A stretch of 64,000 bases of DNA from a virus. The notes under the pieces were generated by a model. It was not told the DNA's origin, did no database searches, and saw only the letters and a list, made by a program, of their open reading frames with translations. Every line of letters starts with the position of its first letter. Within the stretch, counting starts at the first letter, position 1. Below are positions 1-9,197 of this stretch, one piece after another. Both the position numbers and the translations under genes were made by a program. The stretch is taken from positions 52,708 to 116,707 of the IMG/VR virus record IMGVR_UViG_3300033571_024432; one strand, written 5' to 3'.

Positions 1-70
1 GGGGTTGGGATTTAATTAATTAATAAAATATAAAAAAAATAAATATATATAATAAAAAACAGGTATTTTT

Positions 71-1711
71 ATGATATTAAATGAAAAAAAATTAAATGAA
101 ATAATAAAAAAAGTTTTAAAGGAATCTAGATTTATTTTTGGTGATTATAAAGACGATCAAGGAAATTCTACAGATTTAAAAGCTGTTAATATATCAAAAA
201 AGTTGGGGAAACAATCAAACCCGCATGAAAGATGGACAAATCAGGATGAAAGAGAACAAATAATTGATGAAGTATATTCATTGGCAGGTCCAGATGTATT
301 TATTTCTTTTGTTGATCCATTTGAAAAAGGTGCAGATGGTTATTTAGCATCGCCTGCATTTAGTTTAAACCCGAATGCTACTTTTAATACACCTCATGGT
401 ATATATGCTTATCCTTTTGATAAAAACGATGCACAAAGATTTATAGAGACAGGTTCACCTACACCTTCTCCATTTGCTACAGGACGTAAATATTTTCATT
501 TAATGAGAATTGATTTAGCAAATCCAAATATAATTGTTTTTAATAAAGATGGAACATGTAATAGAAATATTAGTAATCAAGAATACGAGGCAAATATCGA
601 CGAAATGATTAGAATGCATTATTTGTTTTTTAAAGATGAAATAATGAATTGTGTAATGAAATATGATCGTGAATATTGGCCACGTGGTGTTAATAAGCAA
701 ACAGATAAAAATAAAAATGTTAAAATTGTTATTGATGAATATTATTTTAAAGATTCTAAAAAAGAAGAATTACAGAAATTTTTGAATAGTTTAAGATCTT
801 CAACTAGAAGCATGTATATTGATAATAATTATTATAGACTTTATAAAGCAGCATACCATTTATCAAAAAATAAATATATGGGTGATTCATCATCAGATGT
901 AAATATTGATGCCAACTTAAATGTTAAATTTTCAAAAACAAGAGAGGTAAATTCTGAATTTTTTACATTGTTATTGAATAGGATTGGTATAAAGTGTGTT
1001 ATCGATAAAGGAACAGGGGCAATACACCCAAATGAGCCAAGTCAAGTACATATTTTAACATTAGCAGATGATTCTTCTTATTATGAATATCTAGGTACAT
1101 ATCATAATAATTTAACAGCATCAGATGAATTGTTTTATTATTTCTTAAAAAATAATTTATCTGTTAATAAAAAATTTATTGCAATTGATAAAGATAAAAA
1201 AATATTTGTTTGTGATATTACAAATGCTGAGGCAAAATTGGTAACATCAGTAGAACAATATATGGTTGAACACCCTGAGGATTTTGGACATCATAAAATT
1301 AATAATGATGTTGATGTTGATGTTGATGTTGAAAATGAATATTCTAATGATCCTGATGTTATTCCATTAATAGATGAATGGGATGATGAAGATTATGAAG
1401 ATTATATTGAAACTTTCGGAATAAAGCCTACAAGAATGACAAAAAATCTAGAAAAAAAGTTCAAAAAAGAAAATTATCAAGAATTATATACATTTTTTAC
1501 TACAGAATTAGGATATCCACCAATTTTTATACCAGTCGATTGGAAAGAAATATCAAGCAAATTAAAAGTACCTTTATTGGTTTCTTTTGAGAAAAAAGTT
1601 AAAATATCTGCAATTTCAGGGTTAACATTTTTATTGAAAAAAATAGCTAAAAAATATTTTGGATATGAAAAAGTTTCGAACTCTTCTGATTCAAATGATG
1701 ATGATTTTTAA
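71..1711 (+). CDS. Leader-bearing paralogous family protein, copy 1
   Basis: A 546-residue protein of unknown function. Residues 1-18 are the recurrent leader ending L16-K17-E18 before S19. Two blocks are shared with the genes at 1755, 18779 and 22825: an N-terminal block with FISFVDP, NPNATF, TPHGIYAYPFD and FHLMRIDL, and a later block with NSEFFTLLLN, GIKCVIDKGTG and IHPNEPSQVHIL. A short VD repeat (about nt 1305-1331) and an acidic stretch precede a lysine-rich C terminus. The GIYAYPF element loosely recalls the GIYF loop of ADP-ribosyltransferases, but I cannot show the catalytic residues. It is followed 43 bases later by a paralogue, so tandem duplication is likely. Packaging in the virion is inferred from the leader. 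Confidence 0.9.
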   Translation: MILNEKKLNEIIKKVLKESRFIFGDYKDDQGNSTDLKAVNISKKLGKQSNPHERWTNQDEREQIIDEVYSLAGPDVFISFVDPFEKGADGYLASPAFSLNPNATFNTPHGIYAYPFDKNDAQRFIETGSPTPSPFATGRKYFHLMRIDLANPNIIVFNKDGTCNRNISNQEYEANIDEMIRMHYLFFKDEIMNCVMKYDREYWPRGVNKQTDKNKNVKIVIDEYYFKDSKKEELQKFLNSLRSSTRSMYIDNNYYRLYKAAYHLSKNKYMGDSSSDVNIDANLNVKFSKTREVNSEFFTLLLNRIGIKCVIDKGTGAIHPNEPSQVHILTLADDSSYYEYLGTYHNNLTASDELFYYFLKNNLSVNKKFIAIDKDKKIFVCDITNAEAKLVTSVEQYMVEHPEDFGHHKINNDVDVDVDVENEYSNDPDVIPLIDEWDDEDYEDYIETFGIKPTRMTKNLEKKFKKENYQELYTFFTTELGYPPIFIPVDWKEISSKLKVPLLVSFEKKVKISAISGLTFLLKKIAKKYFGYEKVSNSSDSNDDDF

Positions 1712-1754
1712 TTTTATTTAATATATATATATTAAAAAAAGTATATATTAAATT

Positions 1755-3587
1755 ATGATATTAACTAGAAACAAATTAAATAAAATAATAAAAAATAATT
1801 TAAAAGAAACCAGATTTATTTTCGGTGATTATGAAGAAGAAGATGTTGATTCTAATGATAAAAATTTAAAAAAATCAACAGGATTATCAGCAAAAAATAT
1901 GTCTAAAAATATAGGTTCAAAATTAAATTTCATGAAATTTAATTCTAATGAAGAATCTAAAGAATTTATAAAAAATATCGCAGGACCTGATACTTTTATT
2001 TCTTTTATAGACCCTTATGAAAAAGAAGACGCTGATTCTGATGATTCTGAATCTGCGATGAAGGTTCCGTCATTTAGTTTAAATCCAAATGCTACTTTTA
2101 ATACACCTCATGGTATATATGCTTATCCTTTTGATACTAAACACTGTGAAAAATTTATTATAACAGGACAACCTACAAATGCTGAATTTGCTATTGCAAG
2201 ACCTTATTTTCATTTAATTAGAATTGATTTAAATCACCCAAATGTAATTAGTTTTAATGCAGATGGTAGTAGTAATAAAAGTATAAATAGAAATAAATAT
2301 TTAAAAGAACTTAATGAACTTATAAGAGTTCATTGTAAATATTATAATAAAGATGAAAATGAAAAAGAAAATATTTCAGAATCAATTAATGAAAGGCTTA
2401 AAGAATCAATACATTTTCAATTAAGAGATCTAGGGATGAGTAATGATGAAAAATTTGACAAATTAAAAGAAAAATTTTTAAATAATCATTATTATAAATT
2501 ATATAAAGCAGCTTTTTATTTATGCTTTGAAAATGTTTTAAGAAAGTCATATGGATCTGAAGAAAAAAATTCAGAACTATATGCATTATTATTAAATGTA
2601 ATTGGTATGAAATGTATTGTTGATAATAATACAGGTACAATACACGAAAATGAACCAACGCAAATGCACATTTTGACATTTGGCGAAAATGATTCTTTTT
2701 ATGAATACGTAGGTACATTTAAAAATAATATAAAAGCAAATGAAAAAGAATTATCAGATTATATTTCAAATTTAAAGTATACAGATATTGTAAAATTTTA
2801 TTCAAAATTAGACGGTAGCAAATGTTTTGATAAAAATCTAATTGATACTATTTTTAATTTATATAAAAATGATGATGATATAATGTCATTGTTTGTAAAA
2901 TTAATTTATGAAAAATTAATGACATTTTGTTTCGATACAGAAGAAAGAATAGATATTATTAATAAAATAATATCACAAGACTTTGTTAATTGGTTAGAAA
3001 CTTCTGTAGTAAGTGCTAGTGGTATGAAAAATATAAAAAAATGGTTAGGTATAAACGAAGAAAATATATCAAACAAGTATACTTCTTTAAAAGACTGGAT
3101 ATCATTATTTAAAGAAAAAAGTAAAAGTCAAATTACATTTTTATTACACGAACATGTATTAAACAAATTTGATGGTCTAGAAATATTAATAGCAGCAAGA
3201 AATATAGATTTAAAAACATTTTGTTTATTATATGAAATAATAATGTATGAACATGAATTTAATAAAAAAATAACCGAACAAGATAATGCAACAAAAACTT
3301 TCCTGCTTAATACATTAAGTAATATTGATATAGATATATTTAAAAATATAATTAAAGCAACAGATATCGATTTATTTAAAGAACAAAATACTATAGAAAT
3401 GTTTATAAATAAAAACATTAATGATCTAAAAAGAATTGATATATTTTTTAATTATATTTCAAATTCTTTACCTCATATGGAAGATAAAATTAAGCAATAT
3501 ATAAAAAATAAAGTTAAAAATAAAAATGAATCATTAAAAAAATTAAAAGCGTTAATTAGATATGAATTAAAAAATATATTACATTAA
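1755..3587 (+). CDS. Leader-bearing paralogous family protein, copy 2
   Basis: A 610-residue paralogue of the preceding gene; the leader ends L16-K17-E18 before T19 and is followed by the same RFIFGDY residues as copy 1. The shared blocks are intact (GPDTFISFIDP, NPNATFNTPHGIYAYPFD, FHLIRIDLNHPNV; then NSELYALLLN, GTIHENEPTQMHIL, FYEYVGTF). The C-terminal 280 residues are helical, lysine/isoleucine-rich and not shared with copy 1. The stop codon overlaps that of the convergent minus-strand gene in the four bases TTAA. No enzymatic function can be assigned. Confidence 0.9.
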   Translation: MILTRNKLNKIIKNNLKETRFIFGDYEEEDVDSNDKNLKKSTGLSAKNMSKNIGSKLNFMKFNSNEESKEFIKNIAGPDTFISFIDPYEKEDADSDDSESAMKVPSFSLNPNATFNTPHGIYAYPFDTKHCEKFIITGQPTNAEFAIARPYFHLIRIDLNHPNVISFNADGSSNKSINRNKYLKELNELIRVHCKYYNKDENEKENISESINERLKESIHFQLRDLGMSNDEKFDKLKEKFLNNHYYKLYKAAFYLCFENVLRKSYGSEEKNSELYALLLNVIGMKCIVDNNTGTIHENEPTQMHILTFGENDSFYEYVGTFKNNIKANEKELSDYISNLKYTDIVKFYSKLDGSKCFDKNLIDTIFNLYKNDDDIMSLFVKLIYEKLMTFCFDTEERIDIINKIISQDFVNWLETSVVSASGMKNIKKWLGINEENISNKYTSLKDWISLFKEKSKSQITFLLHEHVLNKFDGLEILIAARNIDLKTFCLLYEIIMYEHEFNKKITEQDNATKTFLLNTLSNIDIDIFKNIIKATDIDLFKEQNTIEMFINKNINDLKRIDIFFNYISNSLPHMEDKIKQYIKNKVKNKNESLKKLKALIRYELKNILH

Positions 3588-5053
3588 TTATTCTTTGATT
3601 CATTAAATTTTTCTAAGTAATATTGATATATTTCGTTTGTAATATTTTCAGTTGATTCTTTTTCTAAATCAATATTTCTTTCATTAACTATTTTTTTAAA
3701 ATTTTTTAATAAAGAAATAGAAGGTTTAGACTTTTTACTATTGTCTAGTTTTAAAAATTTCCTAAAATCATACATTTTATTATTTGAGTTTGATATATTT
3801 TTTAAAAATGTTATATCATTATTAATTTTTACTATTTTTTTTCTATCATTCATTAGTGGTAATTTATTCTTTCTACAAAAACTTTCCAAGTTTTGTAGAA
3901 AATATATAAAAACATCAATAATTTGATCTGTAATTTCAGTAGGATCTGTTCCACCATGAGCTTTTTTTAATTTTTCAATAAATGATTGATAATTATTAAT
4001 AATATTATCAACTTCTGGAATATCGCCAGATTGATAATCAAAAACGTATAATTTTCTACTTTCAATCCAATTTGAATTTGGTACAATTAAATGTTTATTA
4101 AAATATGCATCTGCAATTGACCAAGCGATAAAAGATCCTATAAATTTTAATACAGGAATGAAAAGCACCTCATTTAATTTATTTGTTTTTTTATAAGATT
4201 TGACATATGATTCGGTATATGGAATAAAACCCTTTACTTTATTTGGAAGCACTTCCTCGGCAACGTCAATAGGTTTAAAAGCATCTTTAACTTTATTTTT
4301 AATAAAAGATCCTATTTTTTTAGTTTGATTTTTAGCTACACCTGGTGATACTAGACTTGTTACGGCTGTAAATCCATCTCCTTCATCACCTTCAAAATAA
4401 TCTATCCAATCTTCATCGCCTGTATAATAAGATTTTTGTTTAGAAATATATAAACTACTTCCTTCTTCATTAATAACATCAGAAATTGCATGACGTATAT
4501 ATTCAGATTCTGAATTATCTAACATTATACATATTTTCTTTTTATTTCCATTTAATAATATTTTAAATTTAGATGTTAGAATTAATTCATTATATTCTTT
4601 TTGTTTATTATTATCAATTTTATCGCCATTTGATATAGATTTAAAAAATTTAGTATATTTTTGATAATTATCTATAGGTATTTGTTTCCATTCAGTAAAA
4701 TATTTTTTTAAATTTTCATCATCTTGAGACAATTTTTCAAAACCAGATAACTTAGCAATACTTTTATTAATTTCTTTTTTAATATTTGTGTTAAAAAAAG
4801 GTAAATTATCTGTAAGAGATTTTTTTTGATTATATAATTTTTGTACAGAACTCATAATTTGATTATTTGTAATAATCTTATAACATTTTTCATAAAATAA
4901 ATTTAGTACGTCGTCTCCTATAGTTGAATCATCTTCTTGTCCTTCTTTCTCGTCATATGAATCTTCTAAATTATTTTGATTAAGCTCTTTTAAAATTTTT
5001 TCTATAATTATTTTTTTTATTTGACTTTCATTAATAATTTTTATATCACTCAT
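3584..5053 (-). CDS. Leader-bearing protein of unknown function
   Basis: A 489-residue minus-strand protein. The N terminus reads INESQIKKIIIEKILKE, a clear version of the leader (ends L21-K22-E23), which supports this start; AGGA lies about ten bases upstream of the ATG. An acidic linker (DEKEGQEDD) follows. A moderately hydrophobic stretch near residues 300-325 (LFIPVLKFIGSFIAWSIADAY) could touch a membrane. No known domain was recognised. It faces copy 2 of the paralogous family tail to tail and is followed on the same strand by another leader gene, so the two form a minus-strand island. Confidence 0.85.
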   Translation of the reverse strand: MSDIKIINESQIKKIIIEKILKELNQNNLEDSYDEKEGQEDDSTIGDDVLNLFYEKCYKIITNNQIMSSVQKLYNQKKSLTDNLPFFNTNIKKEINKSIAKLSGFEKLSQDDENLKKYFTEWKQIPIDNYQKYTKFFKSISNGDKIDNNKQKEYNELILTSKFKILLNGNKKKICIMLDNSESEYIRHAISDVINEEGSSLYISKQKSYYTGDEDWIDYFEGDEGDGFTAVTSLVSPGVAKNQTKKIGSFIKNKVKDAFKPIDVAEEVLPNKVKGFIPYTESYVKSYKKTNKLNEVLFIPVLKFIGSFIAWSIADAYFNKHLIVPNSNWIESRKLYVFDYQSGDIPEVDNIINNYQSFIEKLKKAHGGTDPTEITDQIIDVFIYFLQNLESFCRKNKLPLMNDRKKIVKINNDITFLKNISNSNNKMYDFRKFLKLDNSKKSKPSISLLKNFKKIVNERNIDLEKESTENITNEIYQYYLEKFNESKNN

Positions 5054-5168
5054 AAAACTTATATCCTATTTTTATATAAAATAAATATATTATACTTTTT
5101 TTTATTTATAAATTAAAATTGATTAATTTTCATTCTTAATCATAACAATAATTTTATTGAATTTATTT

Positions 5169-6575
5169 TTATTTTGATTGATTTAACTGTATAGTCTTTG
5201 TGTTTGGTTTATTTGAATTTGTTTGAAGTTGATTATTAGATGTTTTTTTAGCAGCTCTGTCTTTGAACATTTTTTCTAATGAAATATTGGCAGCGTCTTC
5301 TAACTCTGTTATTTTGCTTAATGCATCACTTACATTAATATTTGATTTAAGTACTTTATTTAAACCTTTTTCTTTTGCTTCTTGTAGGGATTTGTCTGTC
5401 CATTCTTTATCACTGTCAGCAATGCAATATAGGTATCTAAATAATGTTCTTGATATGACAATATATTGTGATACTTTAAACATTTGATTGCCATAAAAAG
5501 CAGCTAAATATTTTCCTAAATTATTAACATTTTTTAACTTATCTATAGTGGGTTGAAGTTTATCACTATTTTTATCGTTATTATACAAACCCACAAGTAT
5601 TTCGTTTTGCGGATTTGTTAAATAATCAGTAATTTTTGAAATTAAATCTTTATTTTCTGTAATTGGACCAAATTTTTTAATTCCTTTTTTAGCCAAAATT
5701 TGTTCAAATTTTTTAGTAGATTTAGAAGTGTCTTGTAAAGCATTCATTAATTGTGGATTTAACAAAATTTTTGCCAATTCAAAATAACCGCCATTAAGTT
5801 GAGGGATTCTAAATAATACTGGCAATTCATTACTTTCAACTGTTACGTTATTTTGATTTTGATTTTGTGTTTGAGGATTATTATTAGCAATATAATCTTT
5901 ATTATTATTAACATATTCATCATCTAAATATTTGAATACAGCACTTACGTCAATTAATTTTTTGTAAAGGTCAGATTCAGTAAATATAATTATTGCCTTA
6001 GCATCAAAAAAGTTTTTTTTCTCTGCACCGAATAACGTGACGGAATCATACTCAGTATAATAATTAACAAGATCAGAATCATATGTATATCCTTCAAATT
6101 GAGCAAATTTCTTTTGAAGTTCATCATATATATTATTATTTGACTTTTTAATCATTATTATTTTGTGCCTACCACCGTCAAAATGACTTGATTGAAGTTC
6201 GCTTGTTTTTAATATTAAAGTAGGATCAGCATCAAAAAGATTGCTTTTTGCATCTCCTTTAATTATATTATCACGATAAGATAAATTTTTGTTTGCAATA
6301 TCATCATCCACTTTTAAGTAATTTTCAATTACTCCTGCAATTTCTTTATTCAAATAAACTGATTTGTCTGTATTACTTGAATTTAAGAATTCGTTTAATT
6401 GATTGTCTGTGCTATCTTGTTGTTGATCAGCGACTGAAGTCGCTGTGTCATCTTGCTCTTCCCCAACAACGTCATCAACTTCTTCCTCTTCTTTTAATAA
6501 TTTTTTTTTATAATTTTCTATAAGCTTTGTTTTTATAATTTTTCTTATAACTGATTCGTTAATTCTTTTTAACAT
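5169..6575 (-). CDS. Leader-bearing protein of unknown function
   Basis: A 468-residue minus-strand protein. The leader INESVIRKIIKTKLIE (cut predicted after E20) is followed by an acidic, Q/D-rich low-complexity linker to about residue 60. The body is polar with no recognisable catalytic motif; the C terminus is N/Q/K-rich. It is probably divergent from the gene at 6680, with which it shares a 104-base AT-rich intergenic region. An AAAGGA Shine-Dalgarno sequence precedes the ATG. Virion location is inferred from the leader only. Confidence 0.85.
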   Translation of the reverse strand: MLKRINESVIRKIIKTKLIENYKKKLLKEEEEVDDVVGEEQDDTATSVADQQQDSTDNQLNEFLNSSNTDKSVYLNKEIAGVIENYLKVDDDIANKNLSYRDNIIKGDAKSNLFDADPTLILKTSELQSSHFDGGRHKIIMIKKSNNNIYDELQKKFAQFEGYTYDSDLVNYYTEYDSVTLFGAEKKNFFDAKAIIIFTESDLYKKLIDVSAVFKYLDDEYVNNNKDYIANNNPQTQNQNQNNVTVESNELPVLFRIPQLNGGYFELAKILLNPQLMNALQDTSKSTKKFEQILAKKGIKKFGPITENKDLISKITDYLTNPQNEILVGLYNNDKNSDKLQPTIDKLKNVNNLGKYLAAFYGNQMFKVSQYIVISRTLFRYLYCIADSDKEWTDKSLQEAKEKGLNKVLKSNINVSDALSKITELEDAANISLEKMFKDRAAKKTSNNQLQTNSNKPNTKTIQLNQSK

Positions 6576-6679
6576 AAAAATCCTTTAAATTGTTTTAATA
6601 ATAAATATATCTATGATTTAAATTTAGTTTATATAAAATAGATATATATTAATATTAAGAAGTATTTATGTGAGATGAT

Positions 6680-7129
6680 ATGATATATGTTAGAGTTGAA
6701 GATTTGTATTCTTTGATAAGAGAGAGTATATATGAAAATATGAATGTTGATCAGGAGTATTTGACTGAGACTGTATCTATGTGGTTGGATGATGAGACTG
6801 ATCATAAGATTGATGATACAGCTGAAAAGCATAATATGCCTCCTGGATCTTTAGCATCAATTTATCGAAAAGCATTGGCTAGATGGTTTAAAGTAAATAG
6901 ATATGGAGATGGTAAAGATCAGCATTTACATGCGTTGAAAGATGTGCAAAATTTTATATATAATAAAGATGAGTTTAGATCAAAACATCCTGTTGAGTGG
7001 AATCGTGTGAAAAAGTTTAGGAAGAAGAAGATATCTGATGATTTTGCACACAATATTGAGATGCGAAAGAAGCGATTGCAGAGATTGAAGATGAAAAAAA
7101 TGCGTCAGCGTATGTTAGATAATTCATAG
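6680..7129 (+). CDS. Basic leader-bearing protein
   Basis: A 149-residue protein. Residues 1-19 (EDLYSLIRESIYE) fit the leader pattern, ending I17-Y18-E19 before N20. The middle contains a compact stretch (PGSLASIYRKALARWFKVNRYGDG), and the last 40 residues are strongly basic (KRLQRLKMKKMRQRM), consistent with nucleic-acid binding inside a capsid, although this is inference. Its codons are somewhat richer in G than those of its neighbours. The ribosome-binding site is weak (GTGAGATG), so the start is moderately sure. Confidence 0.8.
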   Translation: MIYVRVEDLYSLIRESIYENMNVDQEYLTETVSMWLDDETDHKIDDTAEKHNMPPGSLASIYRKALARWFKVNRYGDGKDQHLHALKDVQNFIYNKDEFRSKHPVEWNRVKKFRKKKISDDFAHNIEMRKKRLQRLKMKKMRQRMLDNS

Positions 7130-7140
7130 AAAATATAAAA

Positions 7141-7169
7141 TAGTAAAAGTATATTTTATTTATTATAAT
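7141..7169 (+). promoter_or_regulatory. Promoter, TTGTAA-type (weak -35)
   Basis: TAGTAA (7141-7146), a 17-base spacer, then TATAAT (7164-7169), 40 bases before the ClpP-like pair. The -35 box differs by one base from the TTGTAA of the other eight sites, but the spacing is identical. Confidence 0.5.
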
Positions 7170-7209
7170 AGTATTATAAGTTTTATTTTATAGATTTATT
7201 AGAAAGAAA

Positions 7210-7854
7210 ATGAATATGAATTGTATTTATAATGTTTCTCCTAATTTAAAAGTTGTTGAATTGAGACAAGATCCGTTGATGATAAATATTACAACGATTG
7301 ATGAAGAAACAGCAGCTGAATTTAGAGATGCCATGTCCATGGCACATAATTCAGGACAAGAAGTTATTCCTATTATTATTGATAGTTATGGTGGTAATGT
7401 TCATAGTTTGTTATCTATGGTTGATTGTATTGTTGAATCTAAGCGAAAAGTTGCTACGATTGTAATAGGTAAAGCATTAGGTTGTGCTTCTATTTTGGCT
7501 GCTATGGGAAACAAAGGTTTACGTTTTGTATCTCCTAATGCATCATTAATGTTAAATAATGTAAGTAAAGAAAGTTGGGGTAAAACTGGTGATTTTAAAC
7601 CTGATAGTAGAGAAGTTGAAAGATTATATAAACTTGTATGTAAAATGCTTGACAAAAATTGTGATAAAGAAGAAGGATATTTTGAATCACTTATCAAAGA
7701 TAAAGGTGGTTGTGATTGGTATTTTGAAGCTTCTGATGCTGTTGATTATAACTTGATTGATCATATTAAACTGCCATGGATGGAAGTAAATATACAACCT
7801 GAATATCAATTTGATAATATTAAATATAAGGAGAATGTCAATGAAATTGATTAG
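7210..7854 (+). CDS. ClpP-like protease paralogue, catalytically dead (ClpR-like)
   Basis: A 214-residue ClpP-fold protein. The fold is clear from IIIDSYGGNVHSLLSMVD (oxyanion/strand region), GKALGCASILAAMGNKG and the D169-W-Y motif. In the family the nucleophile lies in GxAxSxG; here that position is G91. The catalytic His of the M-x-H-Q motif is N116. Only the Asp-type residue (D169) remains, so it should not hydrolyse peptides. The next gene is an intact paralogue, and the two overlap by 14 bases, which implies co-translation and probably a mixed ring, as in ClpP/ClpR of cyanobacteria. An AGAAAG precedes the ATG. Confidence 0.93.
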   Translation: MNMNCIYNVSPNLKVVELRQDPLMINITTIDEETAAEFRDAMSMAHNSGQEVIPIIIDSYGGNVHSLLSMVDCIVESKRKVATIVIGKALGCASILAAMGNKGLRFVSPNASLMLNNVSKESWGKTGDFKPDSREVERLYKLVCKMLDKNCDKEEGYFESLIKDKGGCDWYFEASDAVDYNLIDHIKLPWMEVNIQPEYQFDNIKYKENVNEID

Positions 7855-8449
7855 AAATATTTCTAAAAAGATTAAAGAATTAGAGATGAGATTGGCGCCT
7901 GTTATAATTTGTGTTAATGATTTTACAGAAGAGAATGCAAATCAATTTATTAAAGAAATTGGATTAGCACATAACACTGGACAGCCTATTATTCCTGTTG
8001 TAATTGATAGTTATGGCGGTGATGTATATTCATTAGGTCGTATGATTGATGCTATTAAAAATGCAACTTTACCTGTTGCGACTATAGTTGAAGGAAAAGC
8101 AATGAGTTGTGGAGCTATTCTGATGACATATGGAACCAAAGGATATCGTTATTGTAATCAAGATGCAACAGTTATGATGCATGATATTAGTGCTTCATCT
8201 TATGGTAAAATTGAAGAAATACGTAGTTCATTACAAGAAGTTGATAGATTACAAAGTAAAATTTTAGCAGAAGTTGATAGAAATTGTTGTCAGGAAAAAG
8301 GTTATTTTAATAAAAATATTCATGATAAAGGTCGAGCAGATTGGTTTATTAATCCTGATGAAGCTCTTGCGATAGGTATGTGTGATAAATTAGGAAATCC
8401 TAATTTAAATATTGATTTTAAAGTTGACATTTCGTTTAAATTTGATTGA
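7841..8449 (+). CDS. ClpP-like serine protease, catalytic copy
   Basis: A 202-residue ClpP homologue with a full triad: S89 in GKAMSCGA, H114 in VMMHD and D167 in RADWF. VVIDSYGGDVYSLGRMIDAI is the usual substrate-cleft strand. The start at 7841 is chosen because AAGGAG at 7828-7833 is seven bases upstream; the in-frame ATG at 7835 is too close to it. In ClpP systems an AAA+ unfoldase is needed, and none is visible here, so a host ClpX/A or a phage gene elsewhere would be required. Likely role: turnover of host or phage proteins, or prohead processing. The last is speculative. Confidence 0.93.
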   Translation: MKLIRNISKKIKELEMRLAPVIICVNDFTEENANQFIKEIGLAHNTGQPIIPVVIDSYGGDVYSLGRMIDAIKNATLPVATIVEGKAMSCGAILMTYGTKGYRYCNQDATVMMHDISASSYGKIEEIRSSLQEVDRLQSKILAEVDRNCCQEKGYFNKNIHDKGRADWFINPDEALAIGMCDKLGNPNLNIDFKVDISFKFD

Positions 8450-8461
8450 AAGAAAAAAAAT

Positions 8462-9157
8462 ATGGTAGAATATAATAACAAAATTTATTTATATGAAGAT
8501 AATATAGGATATGTTGAGTATATTCAACATGTTGGTAATGATTTAACAATCGTTAATGCTGCGCGTGTATCGACAGGAAAAGAATCTGTAAATTTTGAAG
8601 AGAAAGATAGGAAATTATTAGATTTTCTGATCAAATCAGGACATACATCAACTCTTGAACATAATATCTTAACTGTTAGATGTAAAGTTCCAATGTTTAT
8701 TTCTAAACAACATATGAGGCATAGAACACAATCATATAATGAAATAAGTAGAAGATATACAGCAGAAAAAATTGAATTTTATATCCCTGATTCATTAAGA
8801 CCGCAGGATAAAAAGAATCGTCAAGCAACATTGATGGAAGAATATAATCCTTTATTAGAAACAACAGGCTTTGATGCTATTAATAGTTTAAGATTACATT
8901 GTGAAAATTCAAAAAAAGTATATGATGAAATGATTCAAAAAGGTGTAGGAAGAGAAATGGCTAGAATGTATTTACCTCAGAATTTATATACTACATATTG
9001 GGCTACAGCTAATTTAAATAATTGGATGGATTTTGTATCTAAAAGATCTCATATAGATGCGCAATATGAGATTAGACAATTGGCTGAAGGTGTTGAAAAA
9101 ATTATTAGAGATTTATGGCCTTTTGCATATGAATCATATTTAAATAATAAAAAATAA
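8462..9157 (+). CDS. thyX: Flavin-dependent thymidylate synthase
   Basis: A 231-residue ThyX that converts dUMP to dTMP using methylene-tetrahydrofolate, FAD and NADPH. The family signature RHRxxSxNExSxRY is exact at residues 86-99 (RHRTQSYNEISRRY). An upstream STLEH element and the C-terminal HIDAQYEIRQLA segment also match. Length is typical. It sits 12 bases after the ClpP pair in the same probable operon and completes a dTMP route with the thymidine kinase, dCMP deaminase and dUTPase-like genes of this window. Confidence 0.97.
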   Translation: MVEYNNKIYLYEDNIGYVEYIQHVGNDLTIVNAARVSTGKESVNFEEKDRKLLDFLIKSGHTSTLEHNILTVRCKVPMFISKQHMRHRTQSYNEISRRYTAEKIEFYIPDSLRPQDKKNRQATLMEEYNPLLETTGFDAINSLRLHCENSKKVYDEMIQKGVGREMARMYLPQNLYTTYWATANLNNWMDFVSKRSHIDAQYEIRQLAEGVEKIIRDLWPFAYESYLNNKK

Positions 9158-9197
9158 TAATATTGAATAAATAGATATTAATTAAAAGGAATAAACA

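Noticed and set aside
667-700. CGTGAATATT inside the gene at 71
   Set aside because: No TATAAT-like hexamer 16 bases downstream and no gene start follows; counted as chance.
71-1711. Calling the four-copy family ADP-ribosyltransferases
   Set aside because: Only a faint resemblance of GIY-YPF to the GIYF loop; no assignable catalytic Glu or NAD-binding Arg/His, so kept as a hypothesis only.
2398-2718. Minus-strand open frame of 106 codons
   Set aside because: Antisense to paralogue copy 2 in its conserved block; H/Y/L-rich shadow.
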